A DNA stretch of 64,000 nt from Hyphomicrobium sp. (GTDB taxonomy: Bacteria > Pseudomonadota > Alphaproteobacteria > Rhizobiales > Hyphomicrobiaceae): positions 1-64,000 of the forward strand of contig NZ_JADZBI010000188.1 in the NCBI RefSeq assembly GCF_020852195.1. The letters are read 5' to 3'. A program made the translations under genes and the position numbers. The stretch's first letter is position 1. The number at the start of each line of letters is the position of its first letter. The notes under the pieces were generated by a model. It had not been told where the DNA came from. It was given only the letters and a program-made list of their open reading frames with translations, and searched no databases. Positions 20,807-30,064 of the stretch are shown piece after piece.

Positions 20807-22669
20807 ATGGCAGCGCGTAAGAAAGCGGCGGCGGGCGAGAGCACGGCGGATGCGGGCGGCGGCAAGCCGCATCGCTACCGGTCGCATACGTGTGGGGCGC
20901 TCAGGAGCTCCGACATCGGTGCCACGGCGCGGCTTTCGGGCTGGGTGCACCGCGTGCGCGACCACGGCGGCGTGCTGTTCATCGACTTGCGCGACCACTA
21001 CGGGCTGACGCAGGTGGTAGCCGATCCGGACAGCCCCGCCTTCAAGGCGGCGGAGGCCGTGCGATCGGAATGGGTGATCCGCGTGGACGGCCTCGTGCGT
21101 GAGCGTCCCGCGGGCACGGCGAACCCGGAGCTGCCGACCGGCGAGGTCGAGGTCTATGCAACCGAGATCGAGACGCTCTCCGAGGCCAAGGAGCTGCCGG
21201 TCCCCGTGTTCGGCGAGCCCGACTACCCGGAGGACCTGCGGCTCACCTACCGTTTCCTGGATCTGAGGCGCGAGACTCTGCACGCCATCATCATGAAGCG
21301 CCTCGCCATCACGCGCTCGATCCGCGGGCGCATGCACGAAGCGGGCTTCAACGAGTTTCCGACGCCGATCCTGACTGCCTCGTCGCCCGAGGGCGCGCGT
21401 GACTTCCTGGTGCCGTCCCGCATTCATGCCGGCAAGTTCTACGCCCTGCCGCAGGCGCCGCAGCAGTACAAGCAACTCCTCATGGTCTCGGGCTTCGATC
21501 GCTACTTCCAGATCGCGCCCTGCTTCCGCGACGAGGATCCGCGCGCCGACCGGCTGCCCGGCGAGTTCTACCAGCTCGACGTCGAGATGAGCTTCGTCGA
21601 GCAGGAGGACATCTTCCAGACCATGGAGCCGATCCTCACCGATCTGTTTGAGGAGTTCGCAGACGGCAAGCGTGTCGACCGCGGCTGGGCGCGCATTCCC
21701 TACGACACGGCGATACAGAAGTACGGCACCGACAAGCCGGACCTGCGCAATCCGATCGAGATGCAGGACGTGACCGAGCATTTCCGCGGCTCGGGCTTCA
21801 AGGTGTTCGCCGGCATGATCGAGAAGGATCCGAAGGTCCGCGTGTGGGCGATCCCCGCGACGGGCGGCGGCAGCCGCGCCTTCTGCGATCGCATGAACGT
21901 GTGGGCGCAGAAAGAAGGCCAGCCGGGGCTCGGCTATATCTTCTGGCGCGAGGAGGAGGGTGCGGCCGGCGCCGGTCCGGTGGCGAAGAACATCGGCGCG
22001 GAGCGCGCAGGCGCCATCCAGGCGCAGCTCGGGCTCAAGACGGGCGATGCCTGCTTCTTCACGGCAGGCGATCCGGCGCGCTTCTACAAGTTTGCGGGGC
22101 TCGCCCGCGACGATATCGGCCGCGAGCTCAAGCTCGTCGACGAGGGCCGCTTCGCGTTTGCGTGGATCGTCGACTTCCCATTCTACGAGTGGAACGAGGA
22201 CGAGAAGAAGATCGACTTCTCGCACAACCCCTTCTCCATGCCGAAGGGCGGGCGCGAGGCGCTGGAGGCGGCCGAGCGGGATGGGCGCGAGGCGCTGCTC
22301 GCGCTCAAGGCCAACCAGTACGATGTCGTCTGCAACGGCTACGAGATTGCGTCTGGATCCGTGCGCAACCATAGCCCGGAGACGATGGTCAAGGCGTTCG
22401 AGATCACGGGGCTGGGGCGCGCCGAGGTCGAGGCGCGCTTCGGCGGTCTTGACCGTGCCTTCCAGTATGGTGCGCCGCCGCATGGTGGCATGGCGGCGGG
22501 CATCGAGCGCATGGTGATGCTGCTCACCGGCTGCACGACCGTGCGCGACGTCGCGCTTTTCCCGATGAACCAGCAGGCGAACGACTTGCTCATGGGCGCG
22601 CCGTCAGAAGTGTCGCCGAAGCAGCTCCGCGAGCTTTCCATCCGCGTGGTTGCGCCGGAGAAGAAGTAG
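20807..22669 (+). CDS. aspS: Aspartyl-tRNA synthetase
   Basis: [88 protein letters not shown]. Confidence 0.97.
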   Translation: MAARKKAAAGESTADAGGGKPHRYRSHTCGALRSSDIGATARLSGWVHRVRDHGGVLFIDLRDHYGLTQVVADPDSPAFKAAEAVRSEWVIRVDGLVRERPAGTANPELPTGEVEVYATEIETLSEAKELPVPVFGEPDYPEDLRLTYRFLDLRRETLHAIIMKRLAITRSIRGRMHEAGFNEFPTPILTASSPEGARDFLVPSRIHAGKFYALPQAPQQYKQLLMVSGFDRYFQIAPCFRDEDPRADRLPGEFYQLDVEMSFVEQEDIFQTMEPILTDLFEEFADGKRVDRGWARIPYDTAIQKYGTDKPDLRNPIEMQDVTEHFRGSGFKVFAGMIEKDPKVRVWAIPATGGGSRAFCDRMNVWAQKEGQPGLGYIFWREEEGAAGAGPVAKNIGAERAGAIQAQLGLKTGDACFFTAGDPARFYKFAGLARDDIGRELKLVDEGRFAFAWIVDFPFYEWNEDEKKIDFSHNPFSMPKGGREALEAAERDGREALLALKANQYDVVCNGYEIASGSVRNHSPETMVKAFEITGLGRAEVEARFGGLDRAFQYGAPPHGGMAAGIERMVMLLTGCTTVRDVALFPMNQQANDLLMGAPSEVSPKQLRELSIRVVAPEKK

Positions 22670-22782
22670 GTCCTTTAGGATTCTTGCGGTCTCTGGTTGC
22701 ACTGCGGCTCCGGCCGGCGAATAGATGCAGCAGCGGTCCCTTCTCCGTGCTATGGTTACAAAAAGGGTCCGAGGGCCAACAG

Positions 22783-23082
22783 ATGAGAATTCTGCTTATT
22801 GCGATCGGGTTGTGCGTGGCTGCGACTGCTGCGAGCGCGCAGTGGGGCCAGGGCGGGTGTCGCGGCTCCGGCATGTCGTGCGGCAAGCTGAATTATTATT
22901 GCAGTCTGGGTAGTCAGACTCCGTACTCGGTCCGCAAGTATTGCGGGCCGCGCAAGTGGCGACAACAGCGTGGCTACGGTGGCGGTAGGCTTTCGGACCG
23001 AGAGCTGCGCTACTACTGCAGCCTAGGAGATCAGACTCCGTATTCCATGCGCGACGATTGCGTCCGCGCGGGGTACTGGTGA
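22783..23082 (+). CDS. Small secreted Cys-rich protein with duplicated motif
   Basis: Signal peptide MRILLIAIGLCVAATAASA; duplicated YYCSLGxQTPYSxRxxC units. Confidence 0.65.
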   Translation: MRILLIAIGLCVAATAASAQWGQGGCRGSGMSCGKLNYYCSLGSQTPYSVRKYCGPRKWRQQRGYGGGRLSDRELRYYCSLGDQTPYSMRDDCVRAGYW

Positions 23083-23104
23083 GCGCGTCGCGCGCGGATC
23101 AAGG

Positions 23105-23746
23105 CTAGCGTCCGCCCAGGCCGAGGCCGTCAAGGTAGATCAGGACGGCAGCTTCCAGAAGCTCCTCCGCCTGCATCGGGATCGGACGGCGTGCGCGGTC
23201 GCCGCGGGCGAAGAGCGCCGCGATCCCATGTGAAAGCGACCAGATGTGCAACGCCATCATCAAGGGCGGCGGTCGGCGGTCCTTGGGCAGCGTGGCGATC
23301 AGCGCTTCGCAAGCCTCACGTAGCACGCCGAACGCGCGGTCGCCTTCGGCGCGGACCTCCGGGTAATCCGAGAGCGAGAGGCCGGATTCGAACATGGCCG
23401 AGAAGTACGCCGGCTCTTTGCTGGCGAAGCCGAGATAGGCTGCCCCAAGGCGGTTAAAGGCTTCGCGCGGGTTCGGGCGGCCGCCGTCCCATGCGCGTGT
23501 CAGCGCCTGTGTGAATGTCTCGAAGCCGCGCTTCGCCACGTCGGCGAGCAGGGCATCGCGGTCGCGGAAGTGGCGGTAGGGTGCCGCCGGGGAAACGCCC
23601 GCGGCGCGGGCGGCCTCGGCAAAGGTGAAGCCGGCCGGACCCTTCTCGCGGATCAGGTCGAGCGCGGCCGCAATCAGAGCCTCGCGCAAGTTGCCATGGT
23701 GATAGCCACGACGCTCGCCGGGGCCGCGGTCCTTGTGCCAAGTCAT
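23105..23746 (-). CDS. TetR/AcrR family transcriptional regulator
   Basis: LREALIAAALDLIREKGPAGFTFAEAARAAGVSPAAPYRHFRDRDALLADVAKRGF; WHG-like C-terminal region. Confidence 0.93.
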   Translation of the reverse strand: MTWHKDRGPGERRGYHHGNLREALIAAALDLIREKGPAGFTFAEAARAAGVSPAAPYRHFRDRDALLADVAKRGFETFTQALTRAWDGGRPNPREAFNRLGAAYLGFASKEPAYFSAMFESGLSLSDYPEVRAEGDRAFGVLREACEALIATLPKDRRPPPLMMALHIWSLSHGIAALFARGDRARRPIPMQAEELLEAAVLIYLDGLGLGGR

Positions 23747-23820
23747 GCGGGAGGTTGTAGCCTATTTGCCGTCGACGGGCAGCAGGCAGCGAGCACGGGC
23801 GGTCCGTAAGGAGGGAAAAG

Positions 23821-24270
23821 GTGACGGTGATCTATGTCGATGCCGATGCCTGCCCGGTCAAGGAGGAGGCCTTGCGGGTGGCCGACCGGCACGGCCTGGC
23901 CATCGTCTACGTCTCGAATTCCTGGATGCGCCTGCCGGAAGGCGCGAACGTGCAGCGTGTCGTCGTGACGGATGGACCGGATGCGGCGGACGACTGGATC
24001 GCGGAGCGAATCGTCAAGGGCGACATTGCCGTGACGGCGGACATTCCTCTTGCGGCGCGCTGCCTCAAGGCCGGTGCGCAGGTCATCGGCCCGACCGGCA
24101 AGCCGTTTACGGACGCGAGCATCGGCATGGCGCTCGCCATGCGCGATTTATCTCGGCATCTTCGCGAGACGGGCGAAAGCCGCGGGTTCAACGCGTCCTT
24201 TGCGCGACAGGACCGCTCGCGGTTTCTCGAAGCGCTGGAGCTCGCCGTGCAGAGGGCAAAGCGCGCGTAA
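23821..24270 (+). CDS. YaiI/YqxD (DUF188) family protein
   Basis: VIYVDADACPVKEEALRVADRHGL...VTADIPLAARCLKAGAQVIGPTGKPFT. Confidence 0.92.
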   Translation: MTVIYVDADACPVKEEALRVADRHGLAIVYVSNSWMRLPEGANVQRVVVTDGPDAADDWIAERIVKGDIAVTADIPLAARCLKAGAQVIGPTGKPFTDASIGMALAMRDLSRHLRETGESRGFNASFARQDRSRFLEALELAVQRAKRA

Positions 24271-24275
24271 GCAGG

Positions 24276-25940
24276 TCAGCGCTTGACGGCGCGCAGCTCC
24301 TCGGCAATGCGGGCCGACTGGGACGGCCAGCTCGCCGCGAGCCAGTCGTCGGTGCCGAACAGCCAGTACCAGAACCGGTTGCGACGGTAGTACCGCTCGA
24401 CCGTGACCTTGTGCATCTTGTCGACGGTCGCCGACAGCGCCTCGAGCATCTCGATCGGCTTGCCTGCTGCCTTCTCGAGAATGTCGATGCGGGCGGCCAG
24501 CGATGCGAACGCGTTGGCTGCACCCTGCGCCTCGCTGTCGAGGGTGGTCGCGAGCGCGTGGTGGTCGGAGTGGACCCGCGACAGACCGTCGTGCACCTCG
24601 CTCAGATCCTGCGTGATGTTCTCCGCGAGGGTCGCGAAGCCTTCCTGGTTGCGCTCGGCGATCCGCTCAAGGAGCTCGCGCAACTCCGCGCGCTCCTGCG
24701 AGGCACGCGCCGCATGGGTGGCAAGTGCCTCCTCCAAGGCGCCAAGGCGGCGGTGCGTCTCCGCGAGGCCGTCGGTCTGCGCGGCGTGCTGGGCGTCGCG
24801 CGTCACGGTCAATGCATTCAGATGCTCGATGATCGGGCTTGATACCGATGCCGAGATCTCGCCGGGCTGACGCTCGATGGCCGCCGCCAGGGCCTGGACG
24901 CTACCGGACAGTGTCCGCTCCGCTGCCTCGACGGTTTCGAGGCGGCGCAGGAGAGGGCCGATATCGGTTGCGGGCTTCTCGGCCAGGGACTCGACGGCGG
25001 CGCGTGTCACCGAGATCTCGGCTTGCAGCGCGCGCTCGAGCAGTCCGAGGCGATCCTGCAGCGCTCCGAGGTCTCCATTGGGCGCTCGGGAGTGGAAGGC
25101 CTGCTCCAGGCTTTGGAGGCGATCCCCGAATACGGCCTGGATCTTCTCCTGCGTGATGCCGCCGAGGCGTGAGGTGTCTTCGCGCTGTGCCATGAGCTCT
25201 CGCTGCAGATCTTGCAGCACTCCCGATAAGAATTTGCGTTCGTTTGCCAGTTCGATGGTGAGGGTGCGGAGCGACTGCTCGATGGCGTCGATCCGCGCGT
25301 GCTGGTTGGCGGTCGCGACGTCTGCGGTGGAGACGCGCGGGGGGTAGGATGCGGCCGGGCCGTTGCGGTAGCGCTCGCGGTAGGCCTCGACGTCAAGAGT
25401 GGATTCGGCCGGCCGGGCCGTTGGCGGAAAGAGCCGGAGGAGCGGCGAGAACTCCGTCGCGCCCTCGAGCAGGACATGGACCAGGTCGGCGACGCCGGCC
25501 GGCGCCTGGCGGCGATAGGCAAGGGCCGCGGCCAGCCGCAGGATCTCCTCCACGGCTTCCGCGCGCCGCGGGTTCGTCTTGCCGCTGCCGTGCGCGGCGG
25601 GAATCTCCGTCGCGATGGCGGTCGCGGCCTCGCGGCGCAGGCCGGCCGTGCGCACGCCGCGGGCTTCGAGCAAGTCCGCCGCCTCGTCGATGCGGGTCAA
25701 GGCGTAGATCAGGTGCTCCACGCGCACCTCGGTGGCGCGGTGGGCGGAGGCCACGTCGTAGGCATGGTTGCAGCAGTCGAGCAGCGCATCGTCGACCCAG
25801 ATGGGCGCGCCGCGCGCCGCGCTCGCCGTCGCACGGGCTCTTGCCGACGCCACGAACGGATCCGCGGGCTGGGAGATGGCGAGGTCGCCCGGAGTTGCCT
25901 GAGGCGTTCTCAGGTCCAGATCGTCGCCACGGTAACCCAT
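24276..25940 (-). CDS. Clp-R-like N-domain coiled-coil protein without AAA+ module
   Basis: DDALLDCCNHAYDVASAHRATEVRVEHLIYALTRIDEAADLLEARGVRTAGLRREAATAIA resembles a Clp N repeat; long Q/E/L-rich coiled-coil; C-term YYRRNRFWYWLFGTDDWLAASW. Confidence 0.6.
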   Translation of the reverse strand: MGYRGDDLDLRTPQATPGDLAISQPADPFVASARARATASAARGAPIWVDDALLDCCNHAYDVASAHRATEVRVEHLIYALTRIDEAADLLEARGVRTAGLRREAATAIATEIPAAHGSGKTNPRRAEAVEEILRLAAALAYRRQAPAGVADLVHVLLEGATEFSPLLRLFPPTARPAESTLDVEAYRERYRNGPAASYPPRVSTADVATANQHARIDAIEQSLRTLTIELANERKFLSGVLQDLQRELMAQREDTSRLGGITQEKIQAVFGDRLQSLEQAFHSRAPNGDLGALQDRLGLLERALQAEISVTRAAVESLAEKPATDIGPLLRRLETVEAAERTLSGSVQALAAAIERQPGEISASVSSPIIEHLNALTVTRDAQHAAQTDGLAETHRRLGALEEALATHAARASQERAELRELLERIAERNQEGFATLAENITQDLSEVHDGLSRVHSDHHALATTLDSEAQGAANAFASLAARIDILEKAAGKPIEMLEALSATVDKMHKVTVERYYRRNRFWYWLFGTDDWLAASWPSQSARIAEELRAVKR

Positions 25941-26190
25941 CCCCTACTCCCCTCACGCGACGCGGCTTTCGTCCCGTGCCCGCCGTTCCCCCGGCTGGTC
26001 CGCAGCCTCACCGCTCCCGTCGGTCAGCCGCAATGTTTCCGCGCAGAAAAACCATACCCTCTAACGTTACCGGGCGCGAGAGGCGGCGTCACAGGCCGGA
26101 GAATTTGGTAAACATTGCGATGGATCGGATTCGCCTCGGAATTTGCTTCGGGACCGGGTCCGTTCGATCCTTGCTGCCGGCTGAGCCAGG

Positions 26191-26691
26191 ATGTTGGCCT
26201 CGGGCGCTGCCATGACGACGTCAGAATCGCGCGTAAAAATCGAACCCTGCCAAAGGGAAAGACCTGTGACCGTGCTCGTCAACCGATGCTCGCGACAAGG
26301 GGCGCCGCGCCTTTCCGGCGCCGCGATGGCGCTCGCCGTTGCGGTCTTTTTGAGCGCTGTCGCCGGCGAGGCGCGGGCGGCGCCGGGTGATGCCAAGCCC
26401 TACGACGATAAGCTCATGCGGCTCGCCGAGATCCTTGGTGCGGTGCACTATCTGCGGGAGCTGTGCAGTGCCAACGACGGACAGCTCTGGCGTGAGAAGA
26501 TGAAAGAGCTCATCGACACGGAAGGCGGCACGGCCATTCGGCGCGCGCGGCTGACGCGCAGCTTCAATCAAGGCTACCGCAGCTATCGGCGCACCTACGT
26601 CACGTGCACGCCGACGGCACAATCGTCCATCGAGCGCTTTCTCGCCGAGGGGATTCAGATCGGAGATGGCCTGGTCAACCGATCGCCCTGA
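26191..26691 (+). CDS. TIGR02301-like family protein (start uncertain, possibly 26212 region)
   Basis: PYDDKLMRLAEILGAVHYLRELCSANDGQLWREKMKELIDTEGGTAIRRARLTRSFNQGYRSYRRTYVTCTPTA. Confidence 0.75.
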   Translation: MLASGAAMTTSESRVKIEPCQRERPVTVLVNRCSRQGAPRLSGAAMALAVAVFLSAVAGEARAAPGDAKPYDDKLMRLAEILGAVHYLRELCSANDGQLWREKMKELIDTEGGTAIRRARLTRSFNQGYRSYRRTYVTCTPTAQSSIERFLAEGIQIGDGLVNRSP

Positions 26692-26900
26692 AACTCAAAC
26701 TGAATCGCAATCGCGCCCGGCACACCTGCCGATCGTCGGTGAACTGTCGAATGAAGCAGAAGTAGCGTGCAGTTTACTGTGAATTGCTGCAGCATCTAGT
26801 CGCGTGAACTGCCCGTGATAGGTGTAGTTTCGCAAGATAGAGAATCGTGGGCGCGGGGGTTCGCCGCCGATCTCGTATTGGCTTTGGGGGAAGGACCGCG

Positions 26901-27149
26901 ATGGAAGCTCATTTCGATTTGAACACGTCCGAAGATCTCAGTTTTCGGGCGTTGAGTCTTATACTTGCCGCCTGGGACGAGGGGACCGAGAGTGGCGTTG
27001 CGCCGGAGCAGATGGCCTATGCGGCCTTGTTCACGGCCTTGACGGATCTGGTGTCGCTCTACGGCGAGGATGCCGTGAAGAAGCTCGCAGGCGGGCTTGA
27101 GCGGCGGATCGACATGGGCGAGTTCACGCTCGATCGCAACGTCCAATAG
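26901..27149 (+). CDS. Small acidic hypothetical protein
   Basis: MEAHFDLNTSEDLSFRALSLILAAWDEGTESGVAPEQMAYAALFTALTDLVSLYGEDAVKKLAGGLERRIDMGEFTLDRNVQ; protein-like composition. Confidence 0.6.
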   Translation: MEAHFDLNTSEDLSFRALSLILAAWDEGTESGVAPEQMAYAALFTALTDLVSLYGEDAVKKLAGGLERRIDMGEFTLDRNVQ

Positions 27150-27270
27150 GGATCGGTGTCCGCCGCGAGGCGGCGTGCTAAACAGATGGCGGAGCTGCCG
27201 TGCGGGCTGCTCCGCCGTTGGTGTCTCAGGGGTGCGTCGGCGTCTCGGATGGGCTCGCGGCCGTGCCTGC

Positions 27271-27939
27271 TCAGGTCAGCGTCTTCAGCATCACCTCACC
27301 GACGAGCAAAGCGCCGAAGCCGATCAGCAGCACGCCCGCAACGCGGTTCGTGTAGGCCAGATGCCGCGTGCTGAAGCGATGGCGCAGGCGGCCAATCAGG
27401 TGCGACAAGCCGAGCCACCACAGGAAGCTGCCGGCCATGATCGAGGCCACCATGGTCAGCGCGTCGATGTGGCTGTCCACCTCGACGAACGTGCTCACGC
27501 CGCCGAAAATGGCGAACAGGCCGAGCACGGCGCCCGGATTGGTGATGGTCAGGAGGAAGGTCTTGGGAATATCCCAGGCGTAGTCGCGCAAGGAGGCTGC
27601 GCCTTCCATCTCGGTCTGCACGCTGCCAAGGCGCGGGGGCGCCACGTAGAGCCTGATGCCGAAGGCGATCAGCGCCAGCCCGCCCACGATCTGGATGGCC
27701 TGGCGATGGTATTCGATGGCGCCCGAGATGGCGCCGACGCCGAGACTCGCGAACAGTGCGATGAGGCCGTCGCCCAGCGTGGCGCCGATGCCGGCAGCAA
27801 GGCCGCCCCAGAAGCCGCGCTCGATGGCGCGCTGGATGCACAGCACGTTGACGGGGCCGACCGGAGCCGCGACAAGAACCCCGATCAGAATTCCCACTGG
27901 GATGATGAGGAGGTTGGGGACTAGCTGCATGCGCGCCAC
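27271..27939 (-). CDS. LysE family translocator
   Basis: IPVGILIGVLVAAPVGPVNVLCIQRAIERGFWGGLAAGIGATLGDGLIALFASLG; 6 TM-like segments. Confidence 0.9.
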   Translation of the reverse strand: MARMQLVPNLLIIPVGILIGVLVAAPVGPVNVLCIQRAIERGFWGGLAAGIGATLGDGLIALFASLGVGAISGAIEYHRQAIQIVGGLALIAFGIRLYVAPPRLGSVQTEMEGAASLRDYAWDIPKTFLLTITNPGAVLGLFAIFGGVSTFVEVDSHIDALTMVASIMAGSFLWWLGLSHLIGRLRHRFSTRHLAYTNRVAGVLLIGFGALLVGEVMLKTLT

Positions 27940-28125
27940 CGCAGCGACCGCGCTCTGTCGAGTTCCGGCATTGCACCTCGAGTGGGACCCGGCCGTGCCG
28001 GGTCAAAGGAAGGACCAGTAAGCCTCATGGGTTACGAGCAGAGAGCGCTCCACTTCGCTCCCGATGGGAAGCTCGGCGCTTGCGGTGCCCGTCCCGCGGC
28101 TCAGAAACGTGTCTCCACAAATGAA

Positions 28126-28734
28126 ATGCGACGGCCGATCAGGGATCGCCGCCCGTGTGCTGCTCTATTGGTAACGGCGGCGTTTTGCCTTGTCCATGGC
28201 GATTGCCTGCGGGCTCCGGCGCTGGCCGGGGATAAGGAGACGGCGGTTGCTGCAAAGGCCGCGCCGAGGGAAAGGGCGTTTCACGGTACGTTGCCGCAAA
28301 GCGTCATCGACATGCGCGAGCAGATCCTCGCCGCCGTTCATGCGGGCGACGTGGCGGAGCTCAAGGACGCCATCGAGTGGAACGAGATCCCCCCGGACTT
28401 CGGTGCCGCCGCCCGTGACGATCCGATTGCATATTGGAAACAGAGTTCCGCCGACGGCGAGGGGCGCGAGGTGCTCGCCGTGCTCGCCAATCTGCTGGCG
28501 CTGCCCCCGGCGCGTCTCGCCATCGGCAAGGACCCCGAGAACGCGCTCGTCTACGTCTGGCCGTATCTCGCCGAGCTGCCGCTCGACGGCCTGACACCGG
28601 CGGAGGAGGTGGATCTCCATCGCATTATGCCCGCGGCGGCGGCCAAGGAGGCAAAGGCCGCGAAGAAGTGGACGTGGTGGCGGATCGCCATCGGCGCCGA
28701 CGGAACCTGGCATACGTTTCGCAAATACGACTGA
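28126..28734 (+). CDS. Hypothetical exported protein
   Basis: Signal-like N-terminus; FHGTLPQSVIDMREQILAAVHAGDVAELKDAIEWNEIPPDFG...YVWPYLAELPLDGLTPAEEVDLHRIMP...WTWWRIAIGADGTWHTFRKYD. Confidence 0.7.
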   Translation: MRRPIRDRRPCAALLVTAAFCLVHGDCLRAPALAGDKETAVAAKAAPRERAFHGTLPQSVIDMREQILAAVHAGDVAELKDAIEWNEIPPDFGAAARDDPIAYWKQSSADGEGREVLAVLANLLALPPARLAIGKDPENALVYVWPYLAELPLDGLTPAEEVDLHRIMPAAAAKEAKAAKKWTWWRIAIGADGTWHTFRKYD

Positions 28735-28935
28735 TCGACAGGTGCCGGACGCTATGCCGCGGGTTTTCGAGGGGCGGGGTTCGCTGCCATATTCGATGGA
28801 TATTTATGTCCATTGTTATCAATGGATTCCGGCCGGCGGGTGTACGGGGCTGGAAGCTTCGTTATAGTGCGCCTATGTCGTCAGGGGCCGCCGACAGCCG
28901 GCGATCTCGAGGTTGCGGTTTCAGAGGTGCGTAGC

Positions 28936-29790
28936 ATGTTGGGTTTTCGACTTTCCGCCCTGCTCTTGGGGGCGGGTTTCGTGGCTTTCGGTGTCGGAAC
29001 GCCGGCGTCGGCGCAGGGCATCGGCCAGTACGGATTGTGGGGCGAGCCTCCCGAGCGTAGCAGCAGAGGCGTGCAACCTTCGTTCCTCGGCGCAGCGCCG
29101 GCGGTGGCCGGCAAGTCCGTGGCACTCGCCTCGGGTGGGGCACGGCCGTCGATCTCGGCGCGTGCGCCGCAGACCATCGCTTTCCAGAATGGATTTCAGC
29201 CGGGCTCGATCGTGATCGATACCGCGGGGCGCAAGCTCTACTACACGCTGTCGCGCAGCAGCGCCTACGTCTATCCGATCGCAGTCGGCAAGCAGGGCTT
29301 CGCGTGGACCGGTGTCGAGCGCGTGTCGCGCATCGAGGACTGGCCGGACTGGATCCCGCCGGCCGAGATGCGCCAGCGCATGCCGAAGCTGCCGGTCCGC
29401 ATGACGGGCGGACTCAGGAACCCGCTTGGCGCCAAGGCGATCTATCTCGGTAACACGCTCTACCGCATCCACGGCACGAACGATTCGAAGTCGATCGGGT
29501 CGGCGTCGTCGTCGGGCTGCTTCCGCATGCACAACGAGCATGTCGTGCACTTGGCGAAGCACGTCGATGCGGGGACGGTCGTGTACGTCATGCGTCGCCT
29601 GCCGAAGTCCGGCACCGTTATGCCGCCGGGCGGCTACCAGGAGGTGAAGACGCCGCCGCCGGCCGAGGCCGCGCCTGCCGCGGAGGCGCCTGCGGCCGCG
29701 CAGGCCCAACCGGCCGAGCCGCAGGCTCCGGAAGCCGCACCGCCGGTTGAGGTCCCGCCCGCGGAGCAGCCGGCCGATCAGGGGATCTAG
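28936..29790 (+). CDS. L,D-transpeptidase (YkuD domain) with Pro/Ala-rich tail
   Basis: MLGFRLSALLLGAGFVAFGVGTPASAQ signal; GSIVIDTAGRKLYYTLS...YRIHGTNDSKSIGSASSSGCFRMHNEHVV active-site region. Confidence 0.94.
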   Translation: MLGFRLSALLLGAGFVAFGVGTPASAQGIGQYGLWGEPPERSSRGVQPSFLGAAPAVAGKSVALASGGARPSISARAPQTIAFQNGFQPGSIVIDTAGRKLYYTLSRSSAYVYPIAVGKQGFAWTGVERVSRIEDWPDWIPPAEMRQRMPKLPVRMTGGLRNPLGAKAIYLGNTLYRIHGTNDSKSIGSASSSGCFRMHNEHVVHLAKHVDAGTVVYVMRRLPKSGTVMPPGGYQEVKTPPPAEAAPAAEAPAAAQAQPAEPQAPEAAPPVEVPPAEQPADQGI

Positions 29791-30064
29791 GCCCGTCTCG
29801 CCTTCGCCCCGAAGGGCGGAAGAGGGACGTTGTGCCCTGCGACGTTTGGGGCAATCCCGGGGGCGTTCCTCGGGTGCCCCGCCTCGCGTATAGACGGGCT
29901 GCGCCGCTAGGCGCCCGTGGACGGGCGCAGCAATCCGGTGGTGCCTGGGCGCCAACTGCAATAAAGTGCGATTCTGACCACCACGCGGGTCGATGTCCCG
30001 CGGGTTAAGACGCGCACACCGCTTATCGCAACTGGGCGCTTATCGGACAAACGAGGTCAGACCA

